Notes under the pieces: generated by a model
Database searches by the model: none
Told to the model about the DNA's origin: nothing
Seen by the model: only the letters and a program-made list of their open reading frames with translations
Shown: piece by piece, positions 55,468-63,950 of the stretch
Position numbering within the stretch: the stretch's first letter is position 1
Layout of the letters: each line of letters opens with the position of its first letter
Position numbers and translations under genes: made by a program
Source of the DNA: Bacterioplanes sp.
Lineage (GTDB): Bacteria; Pseudomonadota; Gammaproteobacteria; Pseudomonadales; Oceanobacteraceae
Direction of reading: 5' to 3'
Length of the DNA: 64,000 bases
Assembly: GCA_014859445.1 (NCBI GenBank)
Contig: JACUUC010000009.1
Location: forward strand, 27,432 to 91,431

Positions 55468-57186
55468 TCAAGCCGATAAACTCTCTTTCACCCGTTGCCA
55501 AATCGCCGAGGGTTGGGAGACCGCTAAGGTTAAGCCTTCGTTCGGAAAGAGTTCGATATCCACGCGCTCGTTTGCTTCACGAAAAATAGCCAGTGCCGCA
55601 ACGGTCGTGGTTTGGTTCTTCTCGCCGTGCAATAGGGTTAACGGTACATTGCAGGCTTGCAGCAATGGCATCCAGTCGTTCAGCATGACACGCAAATCCA
55701 CCTCAAAGCCAGCGCCCGATTGGTTCAAGTTAAAGCTGTACGTACCAATCACGCCCGCACGTAATTCAGGTCGTTGAATAACCGCATGATCGGGATCAAC
55801 ACCATCAAACACCACATCCGTCCAGCGTTTTGGCCCTAATTTACGGGTTTTCACCATCAATAATCGAATCAATAAGCGCGCCAACCAGGGCGCATGACGC
55901 GCAGCCTGAATAAAAATGCCTTGGTGTGTAGGCATAGTGTTAATTTGCTGTTGCTGTAAAAACGGCGGCGCAGCCGAAACGCCCACAATGCCGCCACAAT
56001 GTCCTTTAGGTAGCTGCGCTTGCAGCGCCAACGCCGTAATTAAGCCCACTTCATGCGCCAGCAGTCGCTCGGGCATAAATGACTGTTGTTGCAGCAGCGC
56101 CATCGCATCCGCTACTTGGCATTGCAGCGCATCATCCAAGCGATTGGGTTGGTCGGTACGGCCATAGCCTGGGCGCTCGATGGCCAACACATCCAGCCCT
56201 TGTTGCTTCGCCAATCGGCGATCGGTAACGTATTCACCCGCGCCAAATGTTGGCCCATGAATCATCAGCACTTTTCGACCGCGAGGGTCACCGAAACGAC
56301 GCCAACCCACACGACGGCCGTCTCGATAAAATTCCCCTAAAAACAAAGGCCAATCTTCAACGGCATTGGGTAAATTATCGAATTGCTGCGGCGCTTCGCT
56401 CATCACGCTGGCGGCTGCCGCGGCGAGTGTGGCCGCACTGGTGGCGCTTTGTGCATCCAACTTAGCGAGAATCGATTTGATTTGCTGACGAACCGTCGAG
56501 GTTTTACTGCCTCGCTGTTGCGCAATTTGTTCGGCATTGGCACCACCCGACAACGCGGCCAACACCGCGCATTCACTATTGGATAAGCCAAAAATTTCAT
56601 GCAACGCGCGATTAAGCGTTTCTGGCCAATGGTGCTGTAACGCCATGAACACAAAGGCGCGTAAATGATGTTGATAACTGCCGACCAGCAACACCGGTTT
56701 TTTTTGCTCTTCGCCATCAAAGGAATAGGCTTTTAATAAAGAAGAACCCGGCTGATCGTGCAAACGATCACGAAAGGCTTTGAATTGCTCGCGGCTCACA
56801 CCCAGCGCCACCAAACCATCACCGCTTAAGGTCGCAAACAAGCGGGCTGCGCCACCATTTAACGCCAAAATCTGGCCTGCCTCGTTCACCGCCAACGTCG
56901 GTGCATGCTGATCGTTCACTAACCGCTGCAGCTGATCATCCAGCAAGGCATTGCGCTCGATATCGATCAGAGCCGTTGACAGCTGCAATGCCATATCATT
57001 CGGTAACACCGCATATTCACGCACCACCGGCTCTAAAATATCAATCAAATCGGTTAGCTCAAGTCGCTGTTCAGCAACCTCTTTCACCCAATAATCCAGC
57101 GTATCGGTTTTAGACACAGACATCGAATCGGTTCCGTTAGTGTTATCGTCAGTATGCTCGTCAGGGTTTCTATTGCGCGCGGACAT
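55468..57186 (-). CDS. LuxR-type regulator fused to a degenerate alpha/beta-hydrolase domain
   Basis: Up to 572 residues. Order: a PAS-like region (about 90-190), a LuxR HTH (about 199-246, FGLSNSECAVLAALSGG then QQRGSKTSTVRQQIKSILAK) and an alpha/beta-hydrolase domain (about 295-570: VLMIHGPTFG, DVLAIERPGYGRTD, LTLLHGEKNQTT). The catalytic positions are altered: the elbow reads AHEVG (Glu for Ser), the acid loop HGEKN (Asn for Asp), and the GxGH loop reads NEGLT (no His). The domain therefore probably binds a ligand rather than hydrolysing it. The start may instead be ATG 57123, which has GGAA 8 bp upstream. Confidence 0.8.
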   Translation of the reverse strand: MSARNRNPDEHTDDNTNGTDSMSVSKTDTLDYWVKEVAEQRLELTDLIDILEPVVREYAVLPNDMALQLSTALIDIERNALLDDQLQRLVNDQHAPTLAVNEAGQILALNGGAARLFATLSGDGLVALGVSREQFKAFRDRLHDQPGSSLLKAYSFDGEEQKKPVLLVGSYQHHLRAFVFMALQHHWPETLNRALHEIFGLSNSECAVLAALSGGANAEQIAQQRGSKTSTVRQQIKSILAKLDAQSATSAATLAAAAASVMSEAPQQFDNLPNAVEDWPLFLGEFYRDGRRVGWRRFGDPRGRKVLMIHGPTFGAGEYVTDRRLAKQQGLDVLAIERPGYGRTDQPNRLDDALQCQVADAMALLQQQSFMPERLLAHEVGLITALALQAQLPKGHCGGIVGVSAAPPFLQQQQINTMPTHQGIFIQAARHAPWLARLLIRLLMVKTRKLGPKRWTDVVFDGVDPDHAVIQRPELRAGVIGTYSFNLNQSGAGFEVDLRVMLNDWMPLLQACNVPLTLLHGEKNQTTTVAALAIFREANERVDIELFPNEGLTLAVSQPSAIWQRVKESLSA

Positions 57187-57203
57187 ATACCAAATTGGGT
57201 ATA
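57186..57203. repeat. Inverted repeat at the luxR-hydrolase start
   Basis: TATACC (57186-57191) and GGTATA (57198-57203) are perfect 6-bp arms 6 bp apart, overlapping the upstream ATG of the LuxR-hydrolase gene. It could be an operator for that gene if translation starts at 57123. A similar shorter TACCA-TT-TGGTA sits near 59932-59943. Confidence 0.35.
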
Positions 57204-57328
57204 GGCCATTCGCGCCAGACTAAGAATAGAGGAAGTTTGCTCTCTGTACATGGTTTTTTTGTGTGTCTCAGCATGGTCCAAATTGTCCGGAAATCACGCA
57301 ATGAATTCCGCCAATGTCGCACTGACGC

Positions 57329-57357
57329 TTGTCATCTAACGATCGTTAGATTAATCT
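57329..57357 (+). promoter_or_regulatory. TetR-gene promoter with operator in the spacer
   Basis: TTGTCA (57329-57334), 17-bp spacer, TAATCT (57352-57357). The spacer holds the perfect 16-bp palindrome TCTAACGATCGTTAGA (57335-57350). A TetR dimer bound there would block RNA polymerase, which indicates autoregulation of the tetR-cupin operon. Confidence 0.75.
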
Positions 57358-57388
57358 GTGTGCATTCACACCGTCAAGGAGACACCCA

Positions 57389-57937
57389 ATGAGCGACACC
57401 CGTACTCAACTCAAACACATTGCCACGGATCAAATTCGTCGTCGCACCTTACATGCGGCTAGCTTCCGCGAGATGGGCAAAGTCGCGGACATTAAATGCA
57501 GCTCCGTGCATTACCATTTTGATAACCGTGATGCCCTGCTATTGGAGCTCATGACCGACTACGAGTATGTTTTTTTTCAGCAGCTGGATGAACGTTGTGC
57601 CGACATAAACAGCCCAAGCCAACGCCTGCAAACACTGGCGCAGCTCTTTTTAGAGAGCCATGCCGAACAACAGCAATGTTTGTGCTTAGCCTTTGCCGCC
57701 GCTGGCGATGAAACCACACCTGAACACCGTGACGCCGTGCAACAATTTCTACAACGATTGGAGCAGTGGGTCATCGACAGCTTGGCACGCGCACACCTGC
57801 TTGTTATGCCGAAGCCCGAGTTGGCACGCGTGATCGTTAGCAGCCTTGAAGGAGCGCTGTTATTAGATCGCCAGCAAGCAGAACCCACTCGCTTGCAAGC
57901 CGTCAGCGCATGGCTGAAAACCATCACTCGCCTATAG
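57389..57937 (+). CDS. TetR-family transcriptional regulator
   Basis: 182 residues. N-terminal HTH (about 10-50): IATDQIRRRTLHAASFREMGKVADIKCSSVHYHFDNRDALLLEL, with the recognition helix around CSSVHYHF, as usual for TetR proteins. The C-terminal ligand domain is all-helical and contains two Cys (QQCLCLAF). AAGGAG lies 9 bp before the ATG. Its own promoter contains a perfect palindrome. It precedes the cupin gene by 8 bp and is divergent from the LuxR-hydrolase fusion, so it may control both. Confidence 0.88.
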   Translation: MSDTRTQLKHIATDQIRRRTLHAASFREMGKVADIKCSSVHYHFDNRDALLLELMTDYEYVFFQQLDERCADINSPSQRLQTLAQLFLESHAEQQQCLCLAFAAAGDETTPEHRDAVQQFLQRLEQWVIDSLARAHLLVMPKPELARVIVSSLEGALLLDRQQAEPTRLQAVSAWLKTITRL

Positions 57938-57945
57938 GAGACAAC

Positions 57946-58614
57946 ATGAATAACGCTGACGGGTTTGAACCCATCAACATGGACCTGAGTCGAGTTGTGG
58001 TGGCTCGTCCGCAAGATCAACGGTGGCAACAAGCACCACAAGCCCCGATCGAACGTTGCGTCCTGGAACGCGAAGCCCCCGAAAGCGGTCATGCCACCAG
58101 CTTTGTTCGCTATTTGCCAGGGGCGCGATTTCCCGTGCACAGCCACCCGCTGGGCGAAGAAATCTTTGTCCTCGATGGCGTCTTTAGTGATGACAGTGGC
58201 GACTACCCCGCTGGCAGCTATATTCGTAATCCACCCGGTTCCAGCCACGCGCCTTATTCCGACCAAGGCTGTTTGCTGTTCGTTAAATTACATCAGTTTG
58301 CCGTATCGGACACCGCGACGGTGCGCATCCGACCCGATCAACAAGACTGGCGAGCTGGCATTGGCGGTTTACGCGTATGCCCGCTGCATGAACACCAAGG
58401 AGCCAGTACCGCCCTCGTGTTTTGGCCAGCAGGCGAAGTCTTTCAACCGCACCAGCATTGGGGTGGCGAAGAAATTGTGGTGATCCGCGGTTGTTTCCGT
58501 GACGAGCATGGCGACTACCCACAACATACGTGGTTGCGCAGCCCTCATCTCAGTCGGCACCACCCCTTTGTTGACCAAGAAACATTAATATTGGTGAAAG
58601 TAGGCCATTTATAA
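57946..58614 (+). CDS. Double ChrR-type cupin protein
   Basis: 222 residues with two tandem ChrR-like cupin domains. Domain 1: ARFPVHSHPLGEEIFVLDGV ... NPPGSSHAP; domain 2: VFQPHQHWGGEEIVVIRGCF ... SPHLSRHHPF. Each keeps a HxH...E...H metal set, so two metal sites are likely. The zinc anti-sigma domain of ChrR is missing, hence it is not an anti-sigma factor but perhaps a dioxygenase or sensor. TAGGAG lies 6 bp before the ATG. Co-transcribed with tetR, of which it is the probable target. Confidence 0.85.
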   Translation: MNNADGFEPINMDLSRVVVARPQDQRWQQAPQAPIERCVLEREAPESGHATSFVRYLPGARFPVHSHPLGEEIFVLDGVFSDDSGDYPAGSYIRNPPGSSHAPYSDQGCLLFVKLHQFAVSDTATVRIRPDQQDWRAGIGGLRVCPLHEHQGASTALVFWPAGEVFQPHQHWGGEEIVVIRGCFRDEHGDYPQHTWLRSPHLSRHHPFVDQETLILVKVGHL

Positions 58615-58739
58615 GCCAACACACCCCCCATAGATTGTCGTTACCTCACCTGTTAGCCATGCGTTTGTGGGCCTATGCTGTTCGCATACTAAAAAGAACG
58701 TGTTGATTGATCCACAAACAACGCAGCGGTGAGGTTACT

Positions 58740-59591
58740 ATGAGCAATCGTTTACAACGAGCAAAAGACATTAGCGCCAGCATTGATATACCTGGCCGTA
58801 AAATGGAATTTGAATTTGATTTAAACGACATCCCGAAATACTGGTACGGCGATGACGTGTTTAAATCGACCTTCATGAATGCACTGTCGTGCTTATTCCC
58901 AGAAGGCGAGCGCATGTTCATGGACGCGGTGCGCGACAACCAGAAAAAAATCACCGATCCGCAGCTGCTCAAGCAAATCAAAGGTTTTATCAAACAAGAA
59001 GCCATTCATGGCCATGAGCACGCACAGTACAACGACTTCTTAAAAAAATGGAATTACCCCATTGATAAGATCATGTCGTTCGAGAAAAAAGAAAAAATCT
59101 GGATGAAAAAATGGCTGCCGCGCAAACATCGCCTCGCTATTACCTGCGCGCTAGAGCATTTTACCGCCATCATGGCGCACCAAATTCTCACCAACCCCGA
59201 AGCCACCGAAGGCATGCACCCACAATTCAAAGAAATGTGGCGCTGGCACGCTATTGAAGAAACCGAACACAAAGCCGTGGCGTTTGATGTGTACCAAGCC
59301 GCGGTGGGCAGCTACTGGCTGAGGGTGTTAACCATGATCAACATCACCGTCTTTTTCTGCCTGCGCACATCCATCATTCAGGCCATCTTTTTATGGAAAG
59401 ACGGCAAGCTGTTTAACCCCAAAGTCTGGTGGAAAGGGTTTCAGTTCTACTTCCTCAAGCCCGGTCTGGTACCGACTATTTGGCGCGACTACCTCGATTA
59501 CTTCCGTCGTGATTTTCATCCGTGGATGCACGATAACCGTGAGCTGTTGGGGCAATGGGAAGCGGAGGGGCAAAAATACAAATCCGTTTAG
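58740..59591 (+). CDS. PF10118 metal-dependent hydrolase-like (ferritin-like) protein
   Basis: 283 residues, family PF10118 (named predicted metal-dependent hydrolase, function unknown). The ligand pattern is that of a four-helix di-metal site: Glu57 in PEGERMF, Glu87xxHis90 in KQEAIHGHEH, Glu139 in ALEHFT, and Glu174xxHis177 in EETEHK. This is the ExxH double motif of ferritin-like oxygenases, so an iron oxidase or hydroxylase is possible. A hydrophobic stretch near 196-219 suggests membrane association. GAGG is 6 bp before the ATG at 58740. It may belong to the tetR-cupin group; a TTGTGG..TACTAA promoter-like element lies upstream. Confidence 0.82.
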   Translation: MSNRLQRAKDISASIDIPGRKMEFEFDLNDIPKYWYGDDVFKSTFMNALSCLFPEGERMFMDAVRDNQKKITDPQLLKQIKGFIKQEAIHGHEHAQYNDFLKKWNYPIDKIMSFEKKEKIWMKKWLPRKHRLAITCALEHFTAIMAHQILTNPEATEGMHPQFKEMWRWHAIEETEHKAVAFDVYQAAVGSYWLRVLTMINITVFFCLRTSIIQAIFLWKDGKLFNPKVWWKGFQFYFLKPGLVPTIWRDYLDYFRRDFHPWMHDNRELLGQWEAEGQKYKSV

Positions 59592-59695
59592 TACCCATCC
59601 TCTTGCTCTAATGGCATCGAATTATTGATGCTCATCAAGCCACGGACGGCTGAATGCTTTCATAATGACAAATAAATCATGACTGGAGGCAGACC

Positions 59696-59917
59696 ATGAG
59701 CGGCGAATCACGTATCGTGCAGCAACTGTTGAAACACTTTGACCAGTTGTCACAAGACAACCCTCAACTTAACCGCGCCTACGCACAAGAGCTGCTGTTG
59801 ACCGAACTGCTGACACAACAACGCCAACGTCGCAGTCCAGCCGATATTTTGCACCAAGTCCAGTACCACCTAACCCACTTAGACCAAGAAGAATTTATTG
59901 TGACGCGTGGCTGTTAA
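59696..59917 (+). CDS. Small acidic/helical protein, 73 aa, unknown
   Basis: 73 residues, soluble and helical: VQQLLKHFDQLSQDNPQLNRAY followed by ELLLTELLTQQRQRRSPADILHQV. A GGAGG ribosome site lies 7 bp before the ATG, which supports expression. No family recognised and no transmembrane or signal segment. It lies between the PF10118 gene and a lipoprotein gene, all on the plus strand with about 100-bp gaps. Confidence 0.6.
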   Translation: MSGESRIVQQLLKHFDQLSQDNPQLNRAYAQELLLTELLTQQRQRRSPADILHQVQYHLTHLDQEEFIVTRGC

Positions 59918-60005
59918 TTGCCGGTTGTATACCATTTGGTAGATGCGCGTGTGGGTTTTCTTACTTGGCCTGTCCATGACCTCATATTCATAGGACGGAA
60001 ATCTC

Positions 60006-61418
60006 ATGAAAACGCACAAAAAACTCCTTGGGCTGGCCGTAATCGGTGCTTCGTTAACCATGATCGGCTGTGGAGGATCCAGTTCTTCCAGTAATTCGCC
60101 GAGTACGCCGGCACCCGAAGTACCACCGACACCGTTTGCCTTTAATCAAAACGCCGAAGACGCACTGGCCGAGATGAAAAGCATTCCAGAAAAGGCGTTT
60201 CCGGCGGAGTTGTATGATTTTTTGCGCACACACCTGATCGAGGGTGACAATAAATCCGGTGTATCTCGCTTCGATGGCTGGGTAACGCAAGGCGATAGCG
60301 ACCCTGCTCCTACCCGAAATTGTGGCGGGTCTTCCACCACCTTCGGAACAGTTAAAACGGGGGATGGATTTCTGGCCCCGTCCACTGACAATACCTACCT
60401 GCTGACTGACGTCACCAATGACGAGACAGGTACAACGCTGGAAGATGGTTCTTCGCTATATCGCAGTGCAGTGACTGTGATCTTTACCGATTGCGAAATC
60501 GTCTCTCCCGATGACAATACAACGGTAGTAGCCACCGTGAATGGGCCTGTGCTCTTAGAGCGCACTTGGATCGGTGAATCAGGATCTCGGGGCGCAGACA
60601 ATCGCATGGACAACTTTTCTTTCCGGTTTGGCTATGACGACGCTGTCAGCATCACCGACCTGAACGCTGTCGACTATGAGCTTCAAGGCACCTTTATAGA
60701 TACCCACGTCTATCGCGAGATCAGCGCCTCTGCGCAACAAGCCATTAGTAATTTGTCGTCTGTCTCAAACAACTTTGTTCGAAGCCGTTTAGCCAACAAT
60801 AATTTCAAAGGCATGTACGCCTTCGACGCGCCGAACCTGAGCATCATTACCACACCCAATGGTGGCACGGCATCGCAGGTGCAGTTTAATAACTTTGCGT
60901 CTGTTTTTGTGGCCGACCTGTTTGGCAGCAACCCTTCAGAGGACTATAAGGTCAGCATTGAATCACCCTATCGTGGTGATGAAAATGCCGACGCTAGCGC
61001 TATCGTATTTGGTAGTGGTGAAGAGGCCGAGACGCTCTTTATCGAAACCCTGTCGAATGGTGGCAATGATCCATATCTATCTGCGGACTTTGCCTTTACT
61101 GGCACCTTTACTGGCGCGAGATTGTTGCGACAAAGAACCAGTGAGGCATACCTGGAATGCCCAACGAATGCCACGATTGGCTATTCCTCTACCCCCAGCG
61201 CCCCCCTGGTAGCCGGTATCAGCTTCCTTCTGGACGGCAATTCGGGGGAAACAACTCGTGTGTACGTGGATGAGAACAATACTCAAACCGACCGCGACCC
61301 AGCGGCGGCCATATCCACCAACAGCCACGATGCGGCCTGTCGCAATGACAGAAATGGCCCAACCAGATTTATTCCATTGCCCGGACTCGGTGGCGTAGAA
61401 TACTTCTTCCCAGCCTGA
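60006..61418 (+). CDS. Orphan lipoprotein, 470 aa
   Basis: Signal peptide with lipobox LTMIGC (Cys at about 22), then a Ser/Pro linker (GGSSSSSNSPSTPAPEVPPTP) typical of surface lipoproteins, then a beta-rich domain with many Asp, Asn, Thr and Gly and few Lys. Four Cys in the mature part (RNCGG, TDCEI, LECPT, AACRN) could form two disulfides. No family recognised. AGGACGG precedes the ATG. The Asp/Asn-rich acidic character fits an extracellular protein of a marine bacterium. Confidence 0.7.
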   Translation: MKTHKKLLGLAVIGASLTMIGCGGSSSSSNSPSTPAPEVPPTPFAFNQNAEDALAEMKSIPEKAFPAELYDFLRTHLIEGDNKSGVSRFDGWVTQGDSDPAPTRNCGGSSTTFGTVKTGDGFLAPSTDNTYLLTDVTNDETGTTLEDGSSLYRSAVTVIFTDCEIVSPDDNTTVVATVNGPVLLERTWIGESGSRGADNRMDNFSFRFGYDDAVSITDLNAVDYELQGTFIDTHVYREISASAQQAISNLSSVSNNFVRSRLANNNFKGMYAFDAPNLSIITTPNGGTASQVQFNNFASVFVADLFGSNPSEDYKVSIESPYRGDENADASAIVFGSGEEAETLFIETLSNGGNDPYLSADFAFTGTFTGARLLRQRTSEAYLECPTNATIGYSSTPSAPLVAGISFLLDGNSGETTRVYVDENNTQTDRDPAAAISTNSHDAACRNDRNGPTRFIPLPGLGGVEYFFPA

Positions 61419-61438
61419 TATTAACCTTTCTCACGCCG

Positions 61439-63103
61439 TCACTGGATCGCAAGATCCGTGGCGGCTTGCCTGAACCATTCCCAGCCTTCCTCATCCAGCC
61501 AGATGGCCATACAGGCCCTATCCAGCAAACACTGACGCGCCCAAGCCACTCTCTGGGCGAGCGACTCTGGGCAATCTGACCACGCCGTGCCATGCCATAA
61601 ACGCCCACCAGTGCTCACCCGGTCACCTTTGCCCCAGTTTTTCTGAGTGTTGGTATCTACTCGTTTAATGAGTACCTGCTCTTCGGGCAACATGCGTTGC
61701 AGTAACTCGCCATACAAGTGCGCCGCGGTGGTTTGGCCGATGTCCGGTTGTGCGTTGACTTCAATAATCCACGCACCCACCTCATGCCATGATCGGGTAA
61801 TGTCTGGCATGATCAGGTCGATACCGGCCATATCCAATCCGCACAAGCGAGCCACCAGCGCTGCCAGCTCGGCGTTGTCCGGGTGCAGTTGTTCAAAAAC
61901 CGGTAAGGGCTGCCCGCCCGCCGCCACATTGGGCAATTGCGATAACAGCACGACTTGCCCGGCCGCCGGAATAGCGCTTGCCGTTAACCCCTGTTCTTGC
62001 AATAGCGCCTGAGCTTGTTGTGCATCCGGTACCGGCTTGAGGGGGCTGTGGCCGCTACCGGCGCGGTTGGGCTTGGCGTTTTCCTGTTTGATCAGAGCCT
62101 CAACGCTGTGAACCCCATCGCCAACCACTTGCGCGGGCACCCGCTCAATCGCCCAGATACATTCACCGTTATAGACCGTCAGGCGGTAATCACGCCCCGT
62201 GACCTGTTGCTGTACCAGAGCGTCATCACTGAGTGTCAGGCAGGCGGCAATCGCCTTTTGTAGCGTCGAATGATCCTGAATGAACAAGTGCACGCCTTGC
62301 CCGCCGTCTCTATCCATGGGTTTACACACCACGGGGGTACCGAGCCGTTCAATCAGGTTATCCAGCGGCGAGTCGGCCCGCAGAATCGCCTGTTTCGGTA
62401 TGGGCAAACCGGCTTGCGCCAGGAACTCGTTGGTTGCCGCTTTGTTGCGCACCAGGTTTGCCGCCATCACCGCAGTACCCCCGGTAAAGGAACTGTCCAA
62501 CCGTACCTGAGTGGCACCAATACCCACCTGAAACTGGTGATGCCCCAGCGAGATCACCGGTAGCCGCTGCTCAAACGCGGCGTACAGAAAGCGACCCACA
62601 TTGGCGGAACCCGGCGCGCAGGCGCGCAGTGCTTGCATCACCCCCGCTAACGGGGGCATCAGGGCTTGCAATGCCTGATTATCCGCACGGTAAACCAGTA
62701 CCGTGAGCAACCACTTCACCAGATTCAGGGTGGCCTGATCGCTCCCCGGATACGTCGGCAGATACAGCTGGCCGTGATGTTCTGAATCTCCGCCTGACAC
62801 ATACAGGGGCGCCTCAAACACCGGCAAACCCGCAAACCGTTGCAGCCGGTTCAGCCAATAACCCAACCAGTGGGCGGCATCATGAGCGCCCTTCAATATG
62901 GCTGACGGCGGCAGCAAGGCGCCGTAGTGAGGCTCGGGAATCTGCTGTTGCAGCCACGCGACCATGTCTTCCGCAGGCAAAGACTGTGGCGCCGGGGGCA
63001 CCTGCACGTTCAGCAGTAATCCACCCTGCCTCCGCGCCTGCTGGCCCGCGCTGTAGCGGGTGACCGGCGGCGACATCGACCAATCGAGGCTTGAGTGTGT
63101 CAT
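61439..63103 (-). CDS. Cyanophycin-synthetase-like ATP-grasp ligase without Mur domain
   Basis: 554 residues. The middle and C-terminal parts follow the ATP-grasp half of cyanophycin synthetase and related amide ligases: GIGATQVRLDSSFTGGTA (193-210), NKAATNEFLAQAGLPIPK (220-237), VVCKPMDRDGGQGVHLF (258-274, ATP Lys and loop), VVGDGVHSVEALI (326-338), GLDMAGIDLIMPDI (422-435) and WIIEVNAQPDI with the metal-binding Glu/Asn (445-455). The C-terminal Mur-ligase domain of CphA is missing and replaced by about 90 unique residues. It should form an amide or peptide bond with ATP; substrates are unknown. It follows the methyltransferase gene by 24 bp. By eye the region looks more GC-rich than its flanks. 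Confidence 0.8.
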   Translation of the reverse strand: MTHSSLDWSMSPPVTRYSAGQQARRQGGLLLNVQVPPAPQSLPAEDMVAWLQQQIPEPHYGALLPPSAILKGAHDAAHWLGYWLNRLQRFAGLPVFEAPLYVSGGDSEHHGQLYLPTYPGSDQATLNLVKWLLTVLVYRADNQALQALMPPLAGVMQALRACAPGSANVGRFLYAAFEQRLPVISLGHHQFQVGIGATQVRLDSSFTGGTAVMAANLVRNKAATNEFLAQAGLPIPKQAILRADSPLDNLIERLGTPVVCKPMDRDGGQGVHLFIQDHSTLQKAIAACLTLSDDALVQQQVTGRDYRLTVYNGECIWAIERVPAQVVGDGVHSVEALIKQENAKPNRAGSGHSPLKPVPDAQQAQALLQEQGLTASAIPAAGQVVLLSQLPNVAAGGQPLPVFEQLHPDNAELAALVARLCGLDMAGIDLIMPDITRSWHEVGAWIIEVNAQPDIGQTTAAHLYGELLQRMLPEEQVLIKRVDTNTQKNWGKGDRVSTGGRLWHGTAWSDCPESLAQRVAWARQCLLDRACMAIWLDEEGWEWFRQAATDLAIQ

Positions 63104-63127
63104 GTTATGAATTTCCTTTGTGATCCA

Positions 63128-63889
63128 TTATGGCAACTTACGGCAAACCACACGCTGCAACGACCACGGCATGACCGCAGCAAATGTCGATTGGTTATCT
63201 GGTTGCGAGTCACCTAAGTACTCTGAGACTGCATTCACGATTTGCTCATTCGATGCCGACTGAATATCAAATAACTGCCGACAAAAACCAGCCAAATCAT
63301 CGACGCTGGCAAAACGCCAGTCGCACACAACCTGCTGATCACTCACCACCTGCCAGCCTGCGCGTTGGAGCAAGTTCGGCAACAACGGCGAAAAATAATC
63401 ACCGCTGTGCCCCATGCCATTGTGATGGCCAATAAAATCATCAAGAAATGATGCTTCGGCAGACGCTTCCGCCACATCCATCAGTACCATGATGCCTTGC
63501 GGATTAGTTAAACGATGGCATTCTTCAAAAAACGCGGTTTTGTCAGCACAGTGATGCAAGCCCGCCAGACTCACCACGGCATCAAACTGCGCGGATTGAA
63601 ACGGCAACGCATGCAAGCCCGCGGCCATCACCGATGACGGTGAGTCATCGAACCCTGGGCTGGGATCGTACGCGGTGTACTCCACCGTCGACGGCAAATA
63701 GGGTGCCAAATAGCCACCACCGGCAGGCACATCGATCAAGCGCATGCCATCTAGCCTCTGAATCAACGGCAGCAATGGCGCAAGCACCGCCATCAACTCC
63801 TGACGGCGAGCATCGGGCCAACGCTGCATGGCAAGATGGTAGCTATGACCTCGATGAGTAAAGATGTGCGCGTAATCCGCTACCGACAT
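63128..63889 (-). CDS. SAM-dependent methyltransferase (class I, Methyltransf_11 type)
   Basis: 253 residues. Rossmann SAM motifs: LIDVPAGGGYLAPYL (I), YTAYDPSPGF (II), FDAVVSLAGLHHC (IV) and LTNPQGIMVLMDVAEA (V). The lid and C-terminal part (NGMGHSGDYFSPLLPNLL) are consistent with small-molecule or lipid methyltransferases such as UbiE relatives, but it is not UbiE. ATG 63889 has an ideal AAGGAG 6 bp upstream; the frame stays open beyond it into the group II intron, so the upstream codons are not native. It is the first gene of a two-gene unit with the ATP-grasp ligase. Confidence 0.82.
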   Translation of the reverse strand: MSVADYAHIFTHRGHSYHLAMQRWPDARRQELMAVLAPLLPLIQRLDGMRLIDVPAGGGYLAPYLPSTVEYTAYDPSPGFDDSPSSVMAAGLHALPFQSAQFDAVVSLAGLHHCADKTAFFEECHRLTNPQGIMVLMDVAEASAEASFLDDFIGHHNGMGHSGDYFSPLLPNLLQRAGWQVVSDQQVVCDWRFASVDDLAGFCRQLFDIQSASNEQIVNAVSEYLGDSQPDNQSTFAAVMPWSLQRVVCRKLP

Positions 63890-63914
63890 ACCGAGCTCCT
63901 TGCGATTTTTGAAG

Positions 63915-63950
63915 TATGCCACCACGTTAGTATGCGAACATGATGGCATA
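63915..63950. repeat. Imperfect inverted repeat at the intron insertion site
   Basis: TATGCCACCA (63915-63924) and TGATGGCATA (63941-63950) are 9/10 complementary arms separated by 16 bp. One arm abuts the inferred 3' end of the group II intron, so it may be part of the target site. Confidence 0.4.

Noticed and set aside
57577..58266. 229-codon minus-strand ORF across tetR and the cupin gene
   Set aside because: No family, no ribosome site; both plus-strand genes are convincing.
61439..63103. Cyanophycin synthetase itself
   Set aside because: The C-terminal Mur-ligase domain is absent and the protein is about 300 residues too short; only the ATP-grasp part is shared.
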